Below are positions 38,480 through 59,082 of a stretch of 64,000 bases of DNA, piece by piece. The stretch comes from Antedon bifida (lineage: Eukaryota; Echinodermata; Crinoidea; Comatulida; Antedonidae). How positions within the stretch are numbered: position 1 is the stretch's first letter; each line of letters starts with the position of its first letter. The stretch lies in assembly GCA_963402885.1 (NCBI GenBank), contig OY727096.1, forward strand, positions 1,612,001 to 1,676,000. Direction: 5' to 3'. The position numbers and the translations under genes are program-made. Below the pieces are notes generated by a model. The model worked only from the letters and a program-made list of their open reading frames with translations. It was not told the DNA's origin and ran no database searches.

Positions 38480-39220
38480 CAAATCATTAGTAAAGTCTGG
38501 TTTGTGGTACACTACAGATGTGTAAAGTAAAGTTGAGAATGCCTCACTTTCAACGCTTCAACAACAATCTTTTGTAGTCAACCGAAACAAGACATTCTTA
38601 ACTTAAAATTTATTTCCCATTGGAACAGATTGTACACCACAACCACCCTGACTTGTCTTCTCCATGTAAACCTTTAAACAATACTATATCAACGCATAAA
38701 AAATGATTCTATTGATGTACATATCTACATTGTAAATTTACAGTATATTCAGTATAATAAATACATCTTTGTGATTTTTGACCAAAATGTGAAAGCTTTA
38801 ATCCAATATTGATTTTGACAATTATGCAAGATGTTGTCTTCTCTTAATTTTAATGACGTTAATTAATGATGATTCAACTAGAAAAATAAAATAATATTTA
38901 ATACGATAATCAAAGACAGAATTAAGCAATAATTTTGAATGATTGGGTACCGAAATAGACAATCATACTCGCCTCTTGTTCAATCAGTGCCACAGACAAA
39001 TTGTCCTTTTGGCCGCTTACAAAAACAAATTTATTGATATATAGATATTATGTAGCATCTGATTTTAAGATAGATGTATAGTAAATATTTAAACTGTGCA
39101 ATAGTAGGTTTTTTTAGCATCATAATTGTTTGTGCCATCTATGCACTATAGATGGACAGTTGTAGGCCATAGTAGTGAACAGTGGATGTTTGTGGAGCAT
39201 GCATGCTTGTGCTTTACTTA

Positions 39221-39332
39221 AGCTCTATCTACACTATCAAACTAGTTTGACAAAAAAGGTGTGATATGCCCAAAATTGGTAGTAATATGACATCATTTTT
39301 ATACATGGGCACATACATTTTTTGTCAGAGCT
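39221..39332 (+). mobile_element. Main MITE copy with TTA duplication, shortened right arm
   Basis: Flanked by TTA at 39218-39220 and 39333-39335. The right TIR is cut to GTCAGAGCT, so the arm was internally deleted. Confidence 0.83.
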
Positions 39333-39434
39333 TTACATCAATTACAGTGCCTGAAATATGTGTATGCAGCAGATAGTGTAGCATCAATATTGATAATGAT
39401 ATCACAATATTATAGAGCCTTATGGTTTATTTTG

Positions 39435-39823
39435 GGGTTAACAGGAAATAGAATTACATTCAAGATCCTGCTCTTTGTTTTCAAAGCTCTTCATAATTCT
39501 TCATCTAAGTTCATTTCTGAACTTATTCAACCTTATGTTCCTAAGCGGTCTCTGAGATCTCGATCTGAGTCTCTTCTTGCCCATATATTTCATCCCTCCA
39601 CTAAGTTTTATGGAAATCGTTCATTTTCTTCGGCATCCGTTTCTCTATGGAATGCGTTGCCTATTGAAATCCGTCAGGCTACTTCCACCAGTGTCTTCAA
39701 ATCTCTCCTCAAAACCCACCTTTTTAATTTGTAATTTTTCAAAATTTTCTGTCTTTGTAAAGCGCATTGAGGCTTTCAGCATAATGCGCTATATCAAGTA
39801 CCAGTTATTATTATTATTATTAT
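39435..39823 (+). mobile_element. 5'-truncated non-LTR retrotransposon (L2/CR1-like), C-terminal reverse transcriptase piece
   Basis: An open frame to the stop at 39732-39734 encodes the usual C-terminal tail of these elements: FKALHNSSSKFISELIQPYV, RSLRSRSESLLAH, then YGNRSFSSASVSLWNALP and SVFKSLLKTHLF. It is followed by AAAGCGCATTGAGG, ATGCGCTATATCAAGTACC and a TTA/ATT microsatellite tail (about 39803-39823). This 3' layout is typical of L2-type LINEs. The copy lacks the endonuclease and polymerase core and cannot be active. Confidence 0.85.
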
Positions 39824-40382
39824 CTTAGAAGATTACAGAGATATTTACCATAGGAATCTGAAAATTGTGTGTGGCCTAGTTATATCATAGAGATACTATA
39901 CTATATATACTATGGTTATATATGTACATTATAGACTATATATTTTTATACCATGCTGCAAAGTTTGGCCCCAAAATAATCTTTTTTTTTCTCCACTGTA
40001 TAACAACCTTCCATATTCAAGATGCTTAATTCAGAAACTGACCACTAGACGGCAGGCTCTGACATATTGTTCATTTTACAACCTGTTTATTTTGTACATT
40101 TTCTAATAAAGCTTGTACATATTTCTGCTGAAACTTTTGTGTGTCTCGTTATTTTAAAATCCCAATATGAACAGTTTACATCTCAGGATCTTTGTAATTA
40201 AAATGTTTTTCCGCACATACCAGTTCCGCATGTTAATCGCGCAAAAAAAGAGTCTCAAAATTAACACACAATATTAATTTAGATTTATTGAATTACAGGA
40301 ACTACACTACATACAATAAATGTTTTTAAATATACAGTGTTCCTTTCATTTTCGGCAGTCGTTAAAAAAAATTAAGGCGATT

Positions 40383-47663
<7,281 letters not shown>

Positions 47664-47857
47664 ATTTCGTTATGAAATAAGTGTTAAATCAAGAAATAAA
47701 CAATTAAGATTTGGCCTACAATAATATAACTTTTGTAAGAATTATTTACAATTCTAGAGGGTTGCTTAGTTTCAAGTAGTCTTCTACCTCCATACGTCGT
47801 ATGAAGTAGCCGTCTTTCACCATCCGTTACATTGCAACAGCCTTTTCGACATCCAAC
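47664..47857. promoter_or_regulatory. Shared bidirectional promoter of DRC1 and RPL11
   Basis: Only 194 bp separate the two divergent start codons. The RPL11 side carries a pyrimidine tract (CCTTTTC at 47841-47847), the 5' TOP signature of ribosomal protein mRNAs. Just before it lies GTTACATTGCAAC (47826-47838), an RFX/X-box-like palindrome that would suit DRC1. Confidence 0.75.
47826..47838. promoter_or_regulatory. Candidate RFX X-box
   Basis: GTTACATTGCAAC fits the loose X-box pattern RYYNYY-N(1-3)-RRNRAC at 10 of 12 fixed positions when read on the minus strand. RFX factors drive ciliary genes such as DRC1. Assignment by motif only. Confidence 0.4.
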
Positions 47858-51194
<3,337 letters not shown>

Positions 51195-51599
51195 TTTCAA
51201 ACAACATTGATAACTGCATTTATTTTCCGCCAAACGTCGACAGTAATGGGTAGGTGTCGCTACCATATCTAAAATGATACTACATCTTCAATCAACATGT
51301 GTAGTGTAAATTATAAGAAAAAAATAAATAAAAACATACTTAAATGGATATGTGTTTCAATTCGTTTAATTTTTGTTGACAAATCGCATCTACAAATATT
51401 GCTATATGTACAATGTGTTATCATGTGGTGTCATAGTAACCAGTGTACAAATAAAAAGGTCAAAATATGGCAATTTTTTAGTACAAGGAATTTTTACATA
51501 AAATGGCCAATATATGCGCTTTTCAAACATCATCTTATTACGCACTAATAGTAATACCTGTATTGATATGTGTGCACGTTTTATGGTGTAACAACATTT
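51195..51599. other. RPL11 3' flank
   Basis: Probable short RPL11 3' UTR; an AATAAA occurs near 51320. I see no other gene before the satellite. Confidence 0.4.
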
Positions 51600-53232
51600 T
51601 TATTTTGGTTACTTTGACGCTATGAGATGATGGAAAAAAAAAATGGCAAAATTTCGACCCTTTTATTTTTCAACAAAACTAGTTACTATGGCTCTATAAG
51701 ATGATACAAAACAATATATAGATACATTATCGCATAATAATTGAATTTTAAAAAGGTGATATTTTGGGCATTTTTCGAAAAAATGGCAACATTTCGACCC
51801 TTTTATTTTTCGACAAAACTAGTTACTATGGCTCTATAAAATGATACAAAGCAATATATAGCCATATTATCGCATAAATATTGAATTTTAAAAAGGTGAT
51901 ATTTTGGGCAATTTTCGAAAAAATCCCTGTACTATAGTATAGGGATTTTTTGAAAAAATGGCAAAATTTCGACCCTTTTATTTTTCGACAAAACTAGTTA
52001 CTATGACTCTATAAGATGATATAAAGCAATATATAGCCATATTATCGCATAAAAATTGAATTTTAAAAAGGTGATATTTTGGGCATTTTTCGAAAAAATC
52101 CCTGTACTATAGTACAGGGATTTTTTCCAAAAATGGCAAAATTTCGACCCTTTTATTTTTCGACAAAACTAGTTACTATGGCTCTATAAGATGATATAAA
52201 GCAATATATAGCCATATTATCGCATAAATATTGAATTTTAAAAAGGTGATATTTTGGGCATTTTTCGAAAAAATCCCTGTACTATAGTATAGGGATTTTT
52301 TGAAAAAATGGCAAAATTTCGACCCTTTTATTTTTCGACAAAACTAGTTACTATGACTCTATAAGATGATATAAAGCAATATATAGCCATATTATCGCAT
52401 AAAAATTGAATTTTAAAAAGGTGATATTTTGGGCATTTTTCGAAAAAATCCCAAAATTTCGACCCTTTTATTTTTCGACAAAACTAGTTACTATGGCTCT
52501 ATAAAATGATATAAAGCAATATATAGCCATATTATCGCATAATAATTGAATTTTAAAAAGGTGATATTTTGGTCATTTTTCGAAAAAATCCCTGTACTAT
52601 AGTACAGGGATTTTTTCCAAAAAATGGCAAAATTTCGACCCTTTTAGTTTTCAACAAAACTAGTTACTATGGCTCTATGAGATGATACAAAACAATATAT
52701 AGATACATTATCGCATAATAATTGAATTTTAAAAAGGTGATATTTTGGGCATTTTTCGAAAAAATCCCTGTACTATAGTACAGGGATTTTTTCCAAAAAA
52801 TGGCAAAATTTCGACCCTTTTATTTTTCGACAAAACTAGTTACTATGGCTCTATAAAATGATACAAAGCAATATATAGCCATATTATCGCATAATAATTG
52901 AATTTTAAAAAGGTGATATTTTGGGCATTTTTCGAAAAAATCCCTGTACTGTAGTATAGGGATTTTTTGAAAAAATGGCAAAATTTCGACCCTTTTATTT
53001 TTCGACAAAACTAGTTACTATGACTCTATAAGATGATATAAAGCAATATATAGCCATATTATCGCATAAAAATTGAATTTTAAAAAGGTCATATTTTGGG
53101 CATTTTTCGAAAAAATCCCTGTACTATAGTACAGGATTTTTTCGAAAAATGGCAAAATTTCGACCCTTTAATTTTTCGACAAAACTAGTTACTATGGCTC
53201 TATAAAATGATACAAAGCAATATATAGCCATT
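51600..53232. repeat. Satellite array, about 175-bp unit, about ten units
   Basis: Each unit runs ATGGCAAAATTTCGACCCTT, ACAAAACTAGTTACTATG, an ATGATATAAAGCAATATATA block, ATTGAATTTTAAAAAGGTGA and GGGCATTTTTCGAAAAAATC. Unit starts fall near 51643, 51784, 51958, 52133, 52311, 52449, 52625, 52800, 52975 and 53149. Seven junctions hold the palindrome CCCTGTACTATAGTACAGGG or a close variant; the two short units lack it. Adjacent units are near-identical. Confidence 0.96.
52092..52127. repeat. Perfect 36-bp palindrome inside a satellite unit
   Basis: The core CCCTGTACTATAGTACAGGG extends to GAAAAAAT on the left and ATTTTTTC on the right without a mismatch. Identical copies lie at 52582-52617 and 52758-52793. 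Confidence 0.95.
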
Positions 53233-53492
53233 TTTTTACTAAAAATGCCCAAAATAACTTGGTATTCAGGAAACATGCGCTTTTTTCACATGATTATGTT
53301 ATTCTGCGCAGGTCACATTATGATAACCAGTTATGAAAAAATAAAACTACTTGAATCTAAAAAGAATGAAAACATCATATTTACAGTATTTTAATATATA
53401 ATCCCTTTCTAACATCCAGTCTTTCAATTTGATAGAAAGTCCAATATTTCACACACTGTCTTGCAAACAAAGTAAAGCATAGTAAATGGTTG

Positions 53493-56187
53493 TCATTCTA
53501 ACACTTGGGCAAGCTCTTCCACCGCCTTCCTTGATCCGGGGGAAGTCCCCAGATAAGCATTACACGTCATTCGCATGTGTTCGCGGTTGATTTCGTGCAG
53601 TTCTTTAAGTTTAAATAATTCCATTCGGCTCCAATCTTGTTTTGTTCTCGTGTAATCTTTCTGTTTACGCTCATGAGCGTTGCTGCTGTACTTAGTTCCA
53701 AGCTCACTCCTAATTTATTGAAATGATTTTGAATAAAGATAAAAGTAAGTATAATAAAAAATAGTAAAGCCCCTACTTTTGGACACCCCTATAAATTATT
53801 CCTGTGTTACAAATAAGAGGAAATATATAATACACCTATTCAGTATACACACCACTAAAGGGTCTTTCACACCTGTTCTGGCACGGTTACAGTCTGGCGC
53901 CGGCAAATTCAACGTGCTTTGTTTTCACACAGCTATGCGCACATTGATTGGTGCATAGCCGTTTAAAACGAAACATGTACGTTCAATTTGATTTGCCGGC
54001 TCTGGATTGGAACCGTGCCGGAACAGGTGTGAAAGACCCGTAATTAAGAGCTTTGTTCGGTTCCCACAGTGTCTCTTCTACAATATAACTCCAAAACAAT
54101 ATCTAAATAGAGTACTGTAAACTTGAATGACTTTATTATACACAACAGTATGTAATATGCTTACCTGAGAGAAGGAACGTCTCCCCAGTTTAATTCCGTG
54201 TTATTTGCCACAGGTCGTTTGATGGAAACAACCGGCCACTTTGGAAGACGTGTACTGCCCTCCTTCTTATCACTGCTTCTTGTCAACACGCTACAAAAAT
54301 AATTACCTGAAGTTCAGTCTACAGTAGTCAGGGTTCTCCCCCAAATGATGTTTATAATCATGCGTTTATTTGAGGAAATAAATAAAGGTCCTGGGGCGTT
54401 TATTCAAGGGGAGTGATGTTCTATGAGAGGGAGGGTGGGTGGCGTTTATTTGAATAAATACGGTAATACTCTAATCCTATCCCAAGTCACATTAAAAATA
54501 AACTTACATTTTCTTAATGTCTGGTCTTGTGGGACATGGAACTGATGCAGGAACTGGGTCTACCACTCTGAAAAGAAAAACACCAAATTATTACAATTTT
54601 AAAAAGGACAAAAGTATATTGTTATTAAAGTAGAAACCATTAGCATCCCATAATGTTTGATAGTGTAGACAGAGCTTTACACATGAGTTGACTTACATGT
54701 CCATTGAATGCGAGACTTCTGGATCAACAAGGCCTATTGCCGTCTTTCTTGTGATATACCCATGTCGCACTGCAGGAGGCTAAATGTAATTGCAGAAATA
54801 GTATTAATTACTGTAAACATTTTAAACCAGCAAAGAATGTTAAATTGCTACTGAGTAATGAACCCTAGGCTTACAAGGGTTCTCTCTCTTACCATGTCAG
54901 CCATGTACTGCATCAGATATGTATTGTAATAAGGTTCCAAACTACTCCAGATAAAGGGTGAATATGGCTTACTGAAAAACATAATAACATCAAATTAATG
55001 TCTTTTTGTTCATCTCATAAAAAAACAAAAACAAACAAAAAAAAACAATACACTTAACAAAAAGGAGTGAAAGAAATTTAAAACAATATTTACAATTCTG
55101 GTTTCATAATTTTGGTAGACTCTCTTTCCAGACTTGTTTTCAACCTTTTCATTTCGGCTAAGAATTGTTGCTCCATCTTCTTATCTCTTGGTGAATTTTG
55201 AGCTGAATCTAGGAAAGCAAAGCAAATCTTTCTTAATCTCTGTCTACACTATCAAACTTTATGCAACAAAAAAACAATGTGATGTGCCCATATATGGACA
55301 TGATGATGTCATATCACTACCATATTTGGGCATATCACTACCATATTTGGGCATATTTGATTCACATACAATATTTAAAAAATGTATTGTAACAAATTGT
55401 TTGCTTTCTGAAAATCTAAACATTCTAAGATCGTCCCAAGTTACTGTATGTAGTATTATTTTATTATTAAAATATTATTTTGAATGTGTACCATCATTTT
55501 TTTCACTTGGTGCTGCTGGTTCCTGTGTTGGTTCCTCCGTTTCCCCTTCAGTTGATTGCACCTAAAATAATTAAAATAAAATATTAATTATTAATTAATA
55601 TAAAATTCACAATTCCCTGAAAATGAATATGCCATTTTAATGTAGTTATTCACTTTGACCAGGAACTGGAAAAAAAAAATTATTTATCTGAAAAAACTGT
55701 AATTTTTAAATTTAAAAAGCAATAAATGGTCAAATTGACAGGCCAGGTTTATTTTGTAAAAGTAAAAATATATTATTTTTACTTTTTTTCTACGGAAGTG
55801 TATTAAAATATAAAATGACCTATTCAAAGTTTTTTTTTTAAATAATCTTCATTTTTCATGTTTTTTGGGGGACAATACATTTTTAATTAATAGATAAAAT
55901 ATTCATTGCATATAAATATTTGTTTTTCATGCCTATAACTCCAATCCTGGTGGGAGGCCTACAACAAAAACAGCAGGCCCACTAGAACAGTAAGTAAGCT
56001 GTTTTCAGCCTCAGTTAGGTGCAGTAAACACCACCATACCCACTACGTATTGTAACAAACAAGGCCTAACAATGCAATACCGTGTAACAAACACAGTACC
56101 CACAACTTAGTTTGTATTTAGGCCTAGTTAACACTTAAAACTGGGACTAAAATCGATACTTACCTGCTCATTTTCTTCACTGGACAT
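53493..56187 (-). CDS. Conserved-looking 257-residue protein, function unknown (possible ciliary protein)
   Basis: Exons, 5' to 3': 56187-56164, 55561-55492, 55208-55094, 54971-54893, 54779-54697, 54567-54508, 54290-54165, 53709-53493. All have GT-AG borders and join in frame to 774 nt, 257 residues. The start ATG encodes MSSEENEQ; an acidic Glu/Pro/Thr-rich N-terminus (1-32) is followed by a short coiled segment (about 40-65), an aromatic stretch (PYSPFIWSSLEPYYNTYLMQ), then RHGYITRKTAIGLVDPEVSH, LPKWPVVSIKRPV and a basic C-terminus ending SRMELFKLKELHEINREHMR and TSPGSRKAVEELAQ. I do not recognise the family with certainty; the compact Pro/Tyr-rich style recalls small axonemal or sperm microtubule-associated proteins. 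An X-box-like motif lies 154 bp upstream. No signal peptide or membrane segment. Confidence 0.85.
53859..54040. mobile_element. TAA-flanked TIR element, PIF/Harbinger-like
   Basis: Inverted ends AGGGTCTTTCACACCTGTTC and GAACAGGTGTGAAAGACCCG continue inward to GGCACGGTT / AACCGTGCC, about 29 bp. TAA flanks both ends (53856-53858, 54041-54043). Lies in the last intron of the 257-residue gene. Less AT-rich than its surroundings. Confidence 0.88.
54330..54475. repeat. Repeat with GGCGTTTATT motifs
   Basis: CGTTTATTTGAGG, GGGGCGTTTATTCAAGGGG and GGCGTTTATTTGAATAAATA occur within 120 bp; the last folds into an AT hairpin. Probably a fragment of a dispersed repeat; class unknown. Confidence 0.4.
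54650..54676. mobile_element. Main MITE right-terminal fragment
   Basis: Only TAATGTTTGATAGTGTAGAC and AGAGCT remain, followed by TTA. Confidence 0.7.
55236..55357 (-). mobile_element. Main MITE copy, right end lost
   Basis: Left TIR ATCTCTGTCTACACTATC, CCATATATGG, then two inverted CCAAATATGG units. Lies in intron 2 of the 257-residue gene. Confidence 0.8.
55601..55882. mobile_element. Second TIR family, diverged copy
   Basis: Parallel to 6809-7155 over TTCCCTGAAAATGAATATGC, TTATTTATCTGAAAAAACTG, CTACGGAAGTG and a right end TTTTTGGGGGACAATACATT followed by TTAA. Confidence 0.7.
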
Positions 56188-56340
56188 CTCGTACAGTCGT
56201 GTCCGATGCTAAGCATACACAGCCGACTTTAATTGGGTCTCAAAAGTGTTTTAATAAATATTTGTTACACCTTTTTTTAAGTAACAAACACAGTACGATT
56301 CTTACCACCATAACAACACAAGCATGTGGACTCCACAACA

Positions 56341-56353
56341 ATTCCCTAGCAAC
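56341..56353 (-). promoter_or_regulatory. Candidate RFX X-box upstream of the 257-residue gene
   Basis: On the minus strand GTTGCTAGGGAAT matches RYYNYY-N-RRNRAC at all but the last position. It lies 154 bp upstream of the ATG, within the usual distance for ciliary X-boxes. Confidence 0.45.
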
Positions 56354-57253
56354 CGTAACTATGACCCGATTTTCGACGCGCCACATGTCGTTCAATGGTC
56401 GCGATTTATCTATTGTTTTCGGGGAATCGGTTTAATATTTTGTAACAACAAAACTGATAAGATAATGATTAACAAAAGAACGTAGATTATCCAAAGCGTT
56501 TAATTAACTTCTAGTTTCAGTAAATGAAATTATTCATTTCTGTCAATCATTTGATCTCTGTCATCAAACGTAGTCACGTGTCTATCAGGACAGGTGATAT
56601 TTTATTGTCAACGTCAATCATGTTTAAATGATTCATGTAATATCAGTCTATTTCAAAATCTATGAGAAATATATAAAATAAATGCAAACTATAAAATATT
56701 TGTATATATCTTTTAATTTGTTTTGTCAAAAACATTTTTTTTCTTCTAATTTTTAAATCAATGTGCAAAGGTATATTGGATAATAAAAATAAACATAATT
56801 CCCACAACAGGTAGGCATATCATTTATCATCAGTGTAGTAAACAAAATACTGCAAGAAATATTAGCAGGAGGCACAGTCCCCCACCCCCTACAATCAGGA
56901 CATTTTTTTCAATTATGAGTATTACATAATTACATATTAATAATATAACTTATATAATGTATTATAATTATGTATTATCTATGCAATAGAAAGGCTAGAA
57001 ATATAACTTTTTCATTGAACATAATTTAGACACATTTGTTGTTTAAAAAATAATATGTTCAGTTGTGTTTTAAGATCATTGAACTAGGTTTAAAAGGCAA
57101 TGGTGGATTTAAGATGTTTGAAAGGGGGATATTGGTGGGGGGAGTTCTTTCCAGTCCTCTCCCCTCCCCCAACCCTTTTCTTGTTTTGGACCTTCAAAAG
57201 TGGAAGCATGGGACCTACCCCAACTCAATCCCACCAATGATTTGAACCTCTAA

Positions 57254-57419
57254 AGCTCTGTCTACACTATCAAACTTTATGTGACAAAGAAAATGTGATG
57301 TGCTCATATTTTTTAATGTTCCCATATATGGACACGATGATGTCATATCACTACCATTTTTGGGCATATCACTACCATATTTGGGCACATCAAACTATTT
57401 TGATAGTGTGGACAGATCT
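57254..57419 (-). mobile_element. Main MITE copy with TAA duplication
   Basis: Flanked by TAA at 57251-57253 and 57420-57422. Two inverted internal units, one with CCATTTTTGG. Confidence 0.88.
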
Positions 57420-57583
57420 TAAGAAACAAAGGGATGATAACTAATAATGAGGAGCATATTTTTTTTCTCCTCTTAAACTTTACAATATGAATAAATATAA
57501 TTATAACCTTATATTTGCTTACAAAGAAAAGTAACACTTTTTTGGTGGGATTAAAAAAACAACTAGATGAATATAATATCTAA

Positions 57584-57729
57584 AGCTCTGTCTACACTAT
57601 CAAAAAAGTGTGATGTGCCGAAATATGGTAGTGATATGCTCAAATGCTAGTGATATGACATCATCATGTCCATAGATGGGCACATCATATTTTTTTGTCG
57701 CATAAAGTTTGATAGTGTGGGACAGAGCT
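57584..57729 (+). mobile_element. Main MITE copy with TAA duplication
   Basis: Flanked by TAA at 57581-57583 and 57730-57732. Only about 160 bp from the previous copy and in the opposite orientation. Confidence 0.88.
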
Positions 57730-58966
57730 TAACAATAGTATATAACACTATAATAACTATAATCTTATATTCTGCTGTATATCATTGATATGACAATGCA
57801 CCCCATATGATTATGAAGTATTTATGCGGATCAAAAATAGAAAAAATTCACATTTCTTGGAAATTAATTGAAACCTATTAATACATTCTCTATTAAGATG
57901 CAGTTTGCCATGGCAACTAAATGCGCTAAATGCATCAATTGTGAAATGAAGGTTGAGCTGTTTTCTTTACTCAAAAAGGTAATTAATAGAATTCTCAACA
58001 GTAATTTGACAATGCAGCAATAACAACCAAGGTCCACACACAGAGTCCACAACTCGACATTTCGATTTTTGTTCTCAAGTAGTATACATATGAAACGCCA
58101 TATATGCCAAAATATTTATGTAGCATATAAACCAGTACAGTATGCTAGTCTTCCTTAAAAAGATTCTCAGTACTGTATCTAGATTCAGCAATTATATCTA
58201 GGCAAATTCAGTGATACAGCAAAACATGTGTTTTTCCATACTATTTTTTGCCACATACAGTACAGTGACACAGTATTTATTTAACAAATTCTTGATAAAT
58301 TGGTCATATGTGACATGCACTGTTAGACCTATCATAGCATTTCCCTAGATACTGTATACACATATTATGCCATCTGCCTAGATACAGTACAGAAAATATT
58401 AAAACACGAGTGGTTTCCAATTACAGTATTACACCACTGTAACCAAGGTGTAGTAGAATATACGTTCCTATTGAATCATGTCTAAATATTACCATAGAGG
58501 TTATAAAAGATTCCACATAGAGGTTATAAAAAAACTCCATATTACCATAGAGAAATCCTCATAATTCAACTAATATATAAATAATAATAAACCCAAATTA
58601 TACAAACTATAACTCAAATATAGCTATACTTAAATCTATCTAGCAAACTCAAACGCTCTTCAATCGTCAATCAAGGTATTATACTTTTCATATTTTAAAT
58701 TGAAGATTTGTTTAGTGATGTTTTATTGTGTATTTAGGAAACAATTGAAAAATAACCCGATATTTATATGTAATGGAATCAATTTGTGGATGATTACTAT
58801 GTATTTAGAATACAATAAATATACAATTGGTTTGAAACATACGTTATAGGTTTGATACTGAAACCATCTGTAAAGTTTGAATTTTTTAATTTTTTTTATT
58901 GAAAACAACAAAAGGCACGGCATATTATAATAATTTACACATGACAGTAAACACACAAGAAATTAA

Positions 58967-59082
58967 GAAAAAGTGTGAATATGCGCAAATATGGTAGTAA
59001 TATACCCAAATATGGTAGTGATATGACATCATTGTGTCCATATATAGGCACATCACATATTGTTGTCACATAAAGCTTAATA
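58967..59082 (+). mobile_element. Main MITE interior, both TIRs decayed
   Basis: Two internal units and the right arm to TCACATAAAGCTTAATAG; the terminal parts are gone. Confidence 0.72.

Larger units (their letters stand above)
37030..40382. other. Intergenic DNA between Ly6 gene and DRC1
   Basis: The genes converge here. Holds a four-unit tandem repeat (37574-38010), a hAT-like element (38354-38479), a main MITE copy (39221-39332) and a LINE 3' fragment (39435-39823). No gene seen. Confidence 0.6.

Noticed and set aside
39360-39734. A possible host gene of 124 codons
   Set aside because: The peptide is the standard C-terminal end of an L2/CR1-type reverse transcriptase, followed by the typical LINE 3' tail.
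51640-53232. A CRISPR-like or miRNA-cluster reading of the repeat array with palindromes
   Set aside because: Units are contiguous tandem repeats with no unique spacers, in an intron-rich animal genome. It is a satellite.
57897-57977. A short ORF from ATG (CAKCINCEMKVELF) ending before GTAATT
   Set aside because: Only 27 codons, no continuing exon found and surrounding DNA is non-coding. Probably chance.
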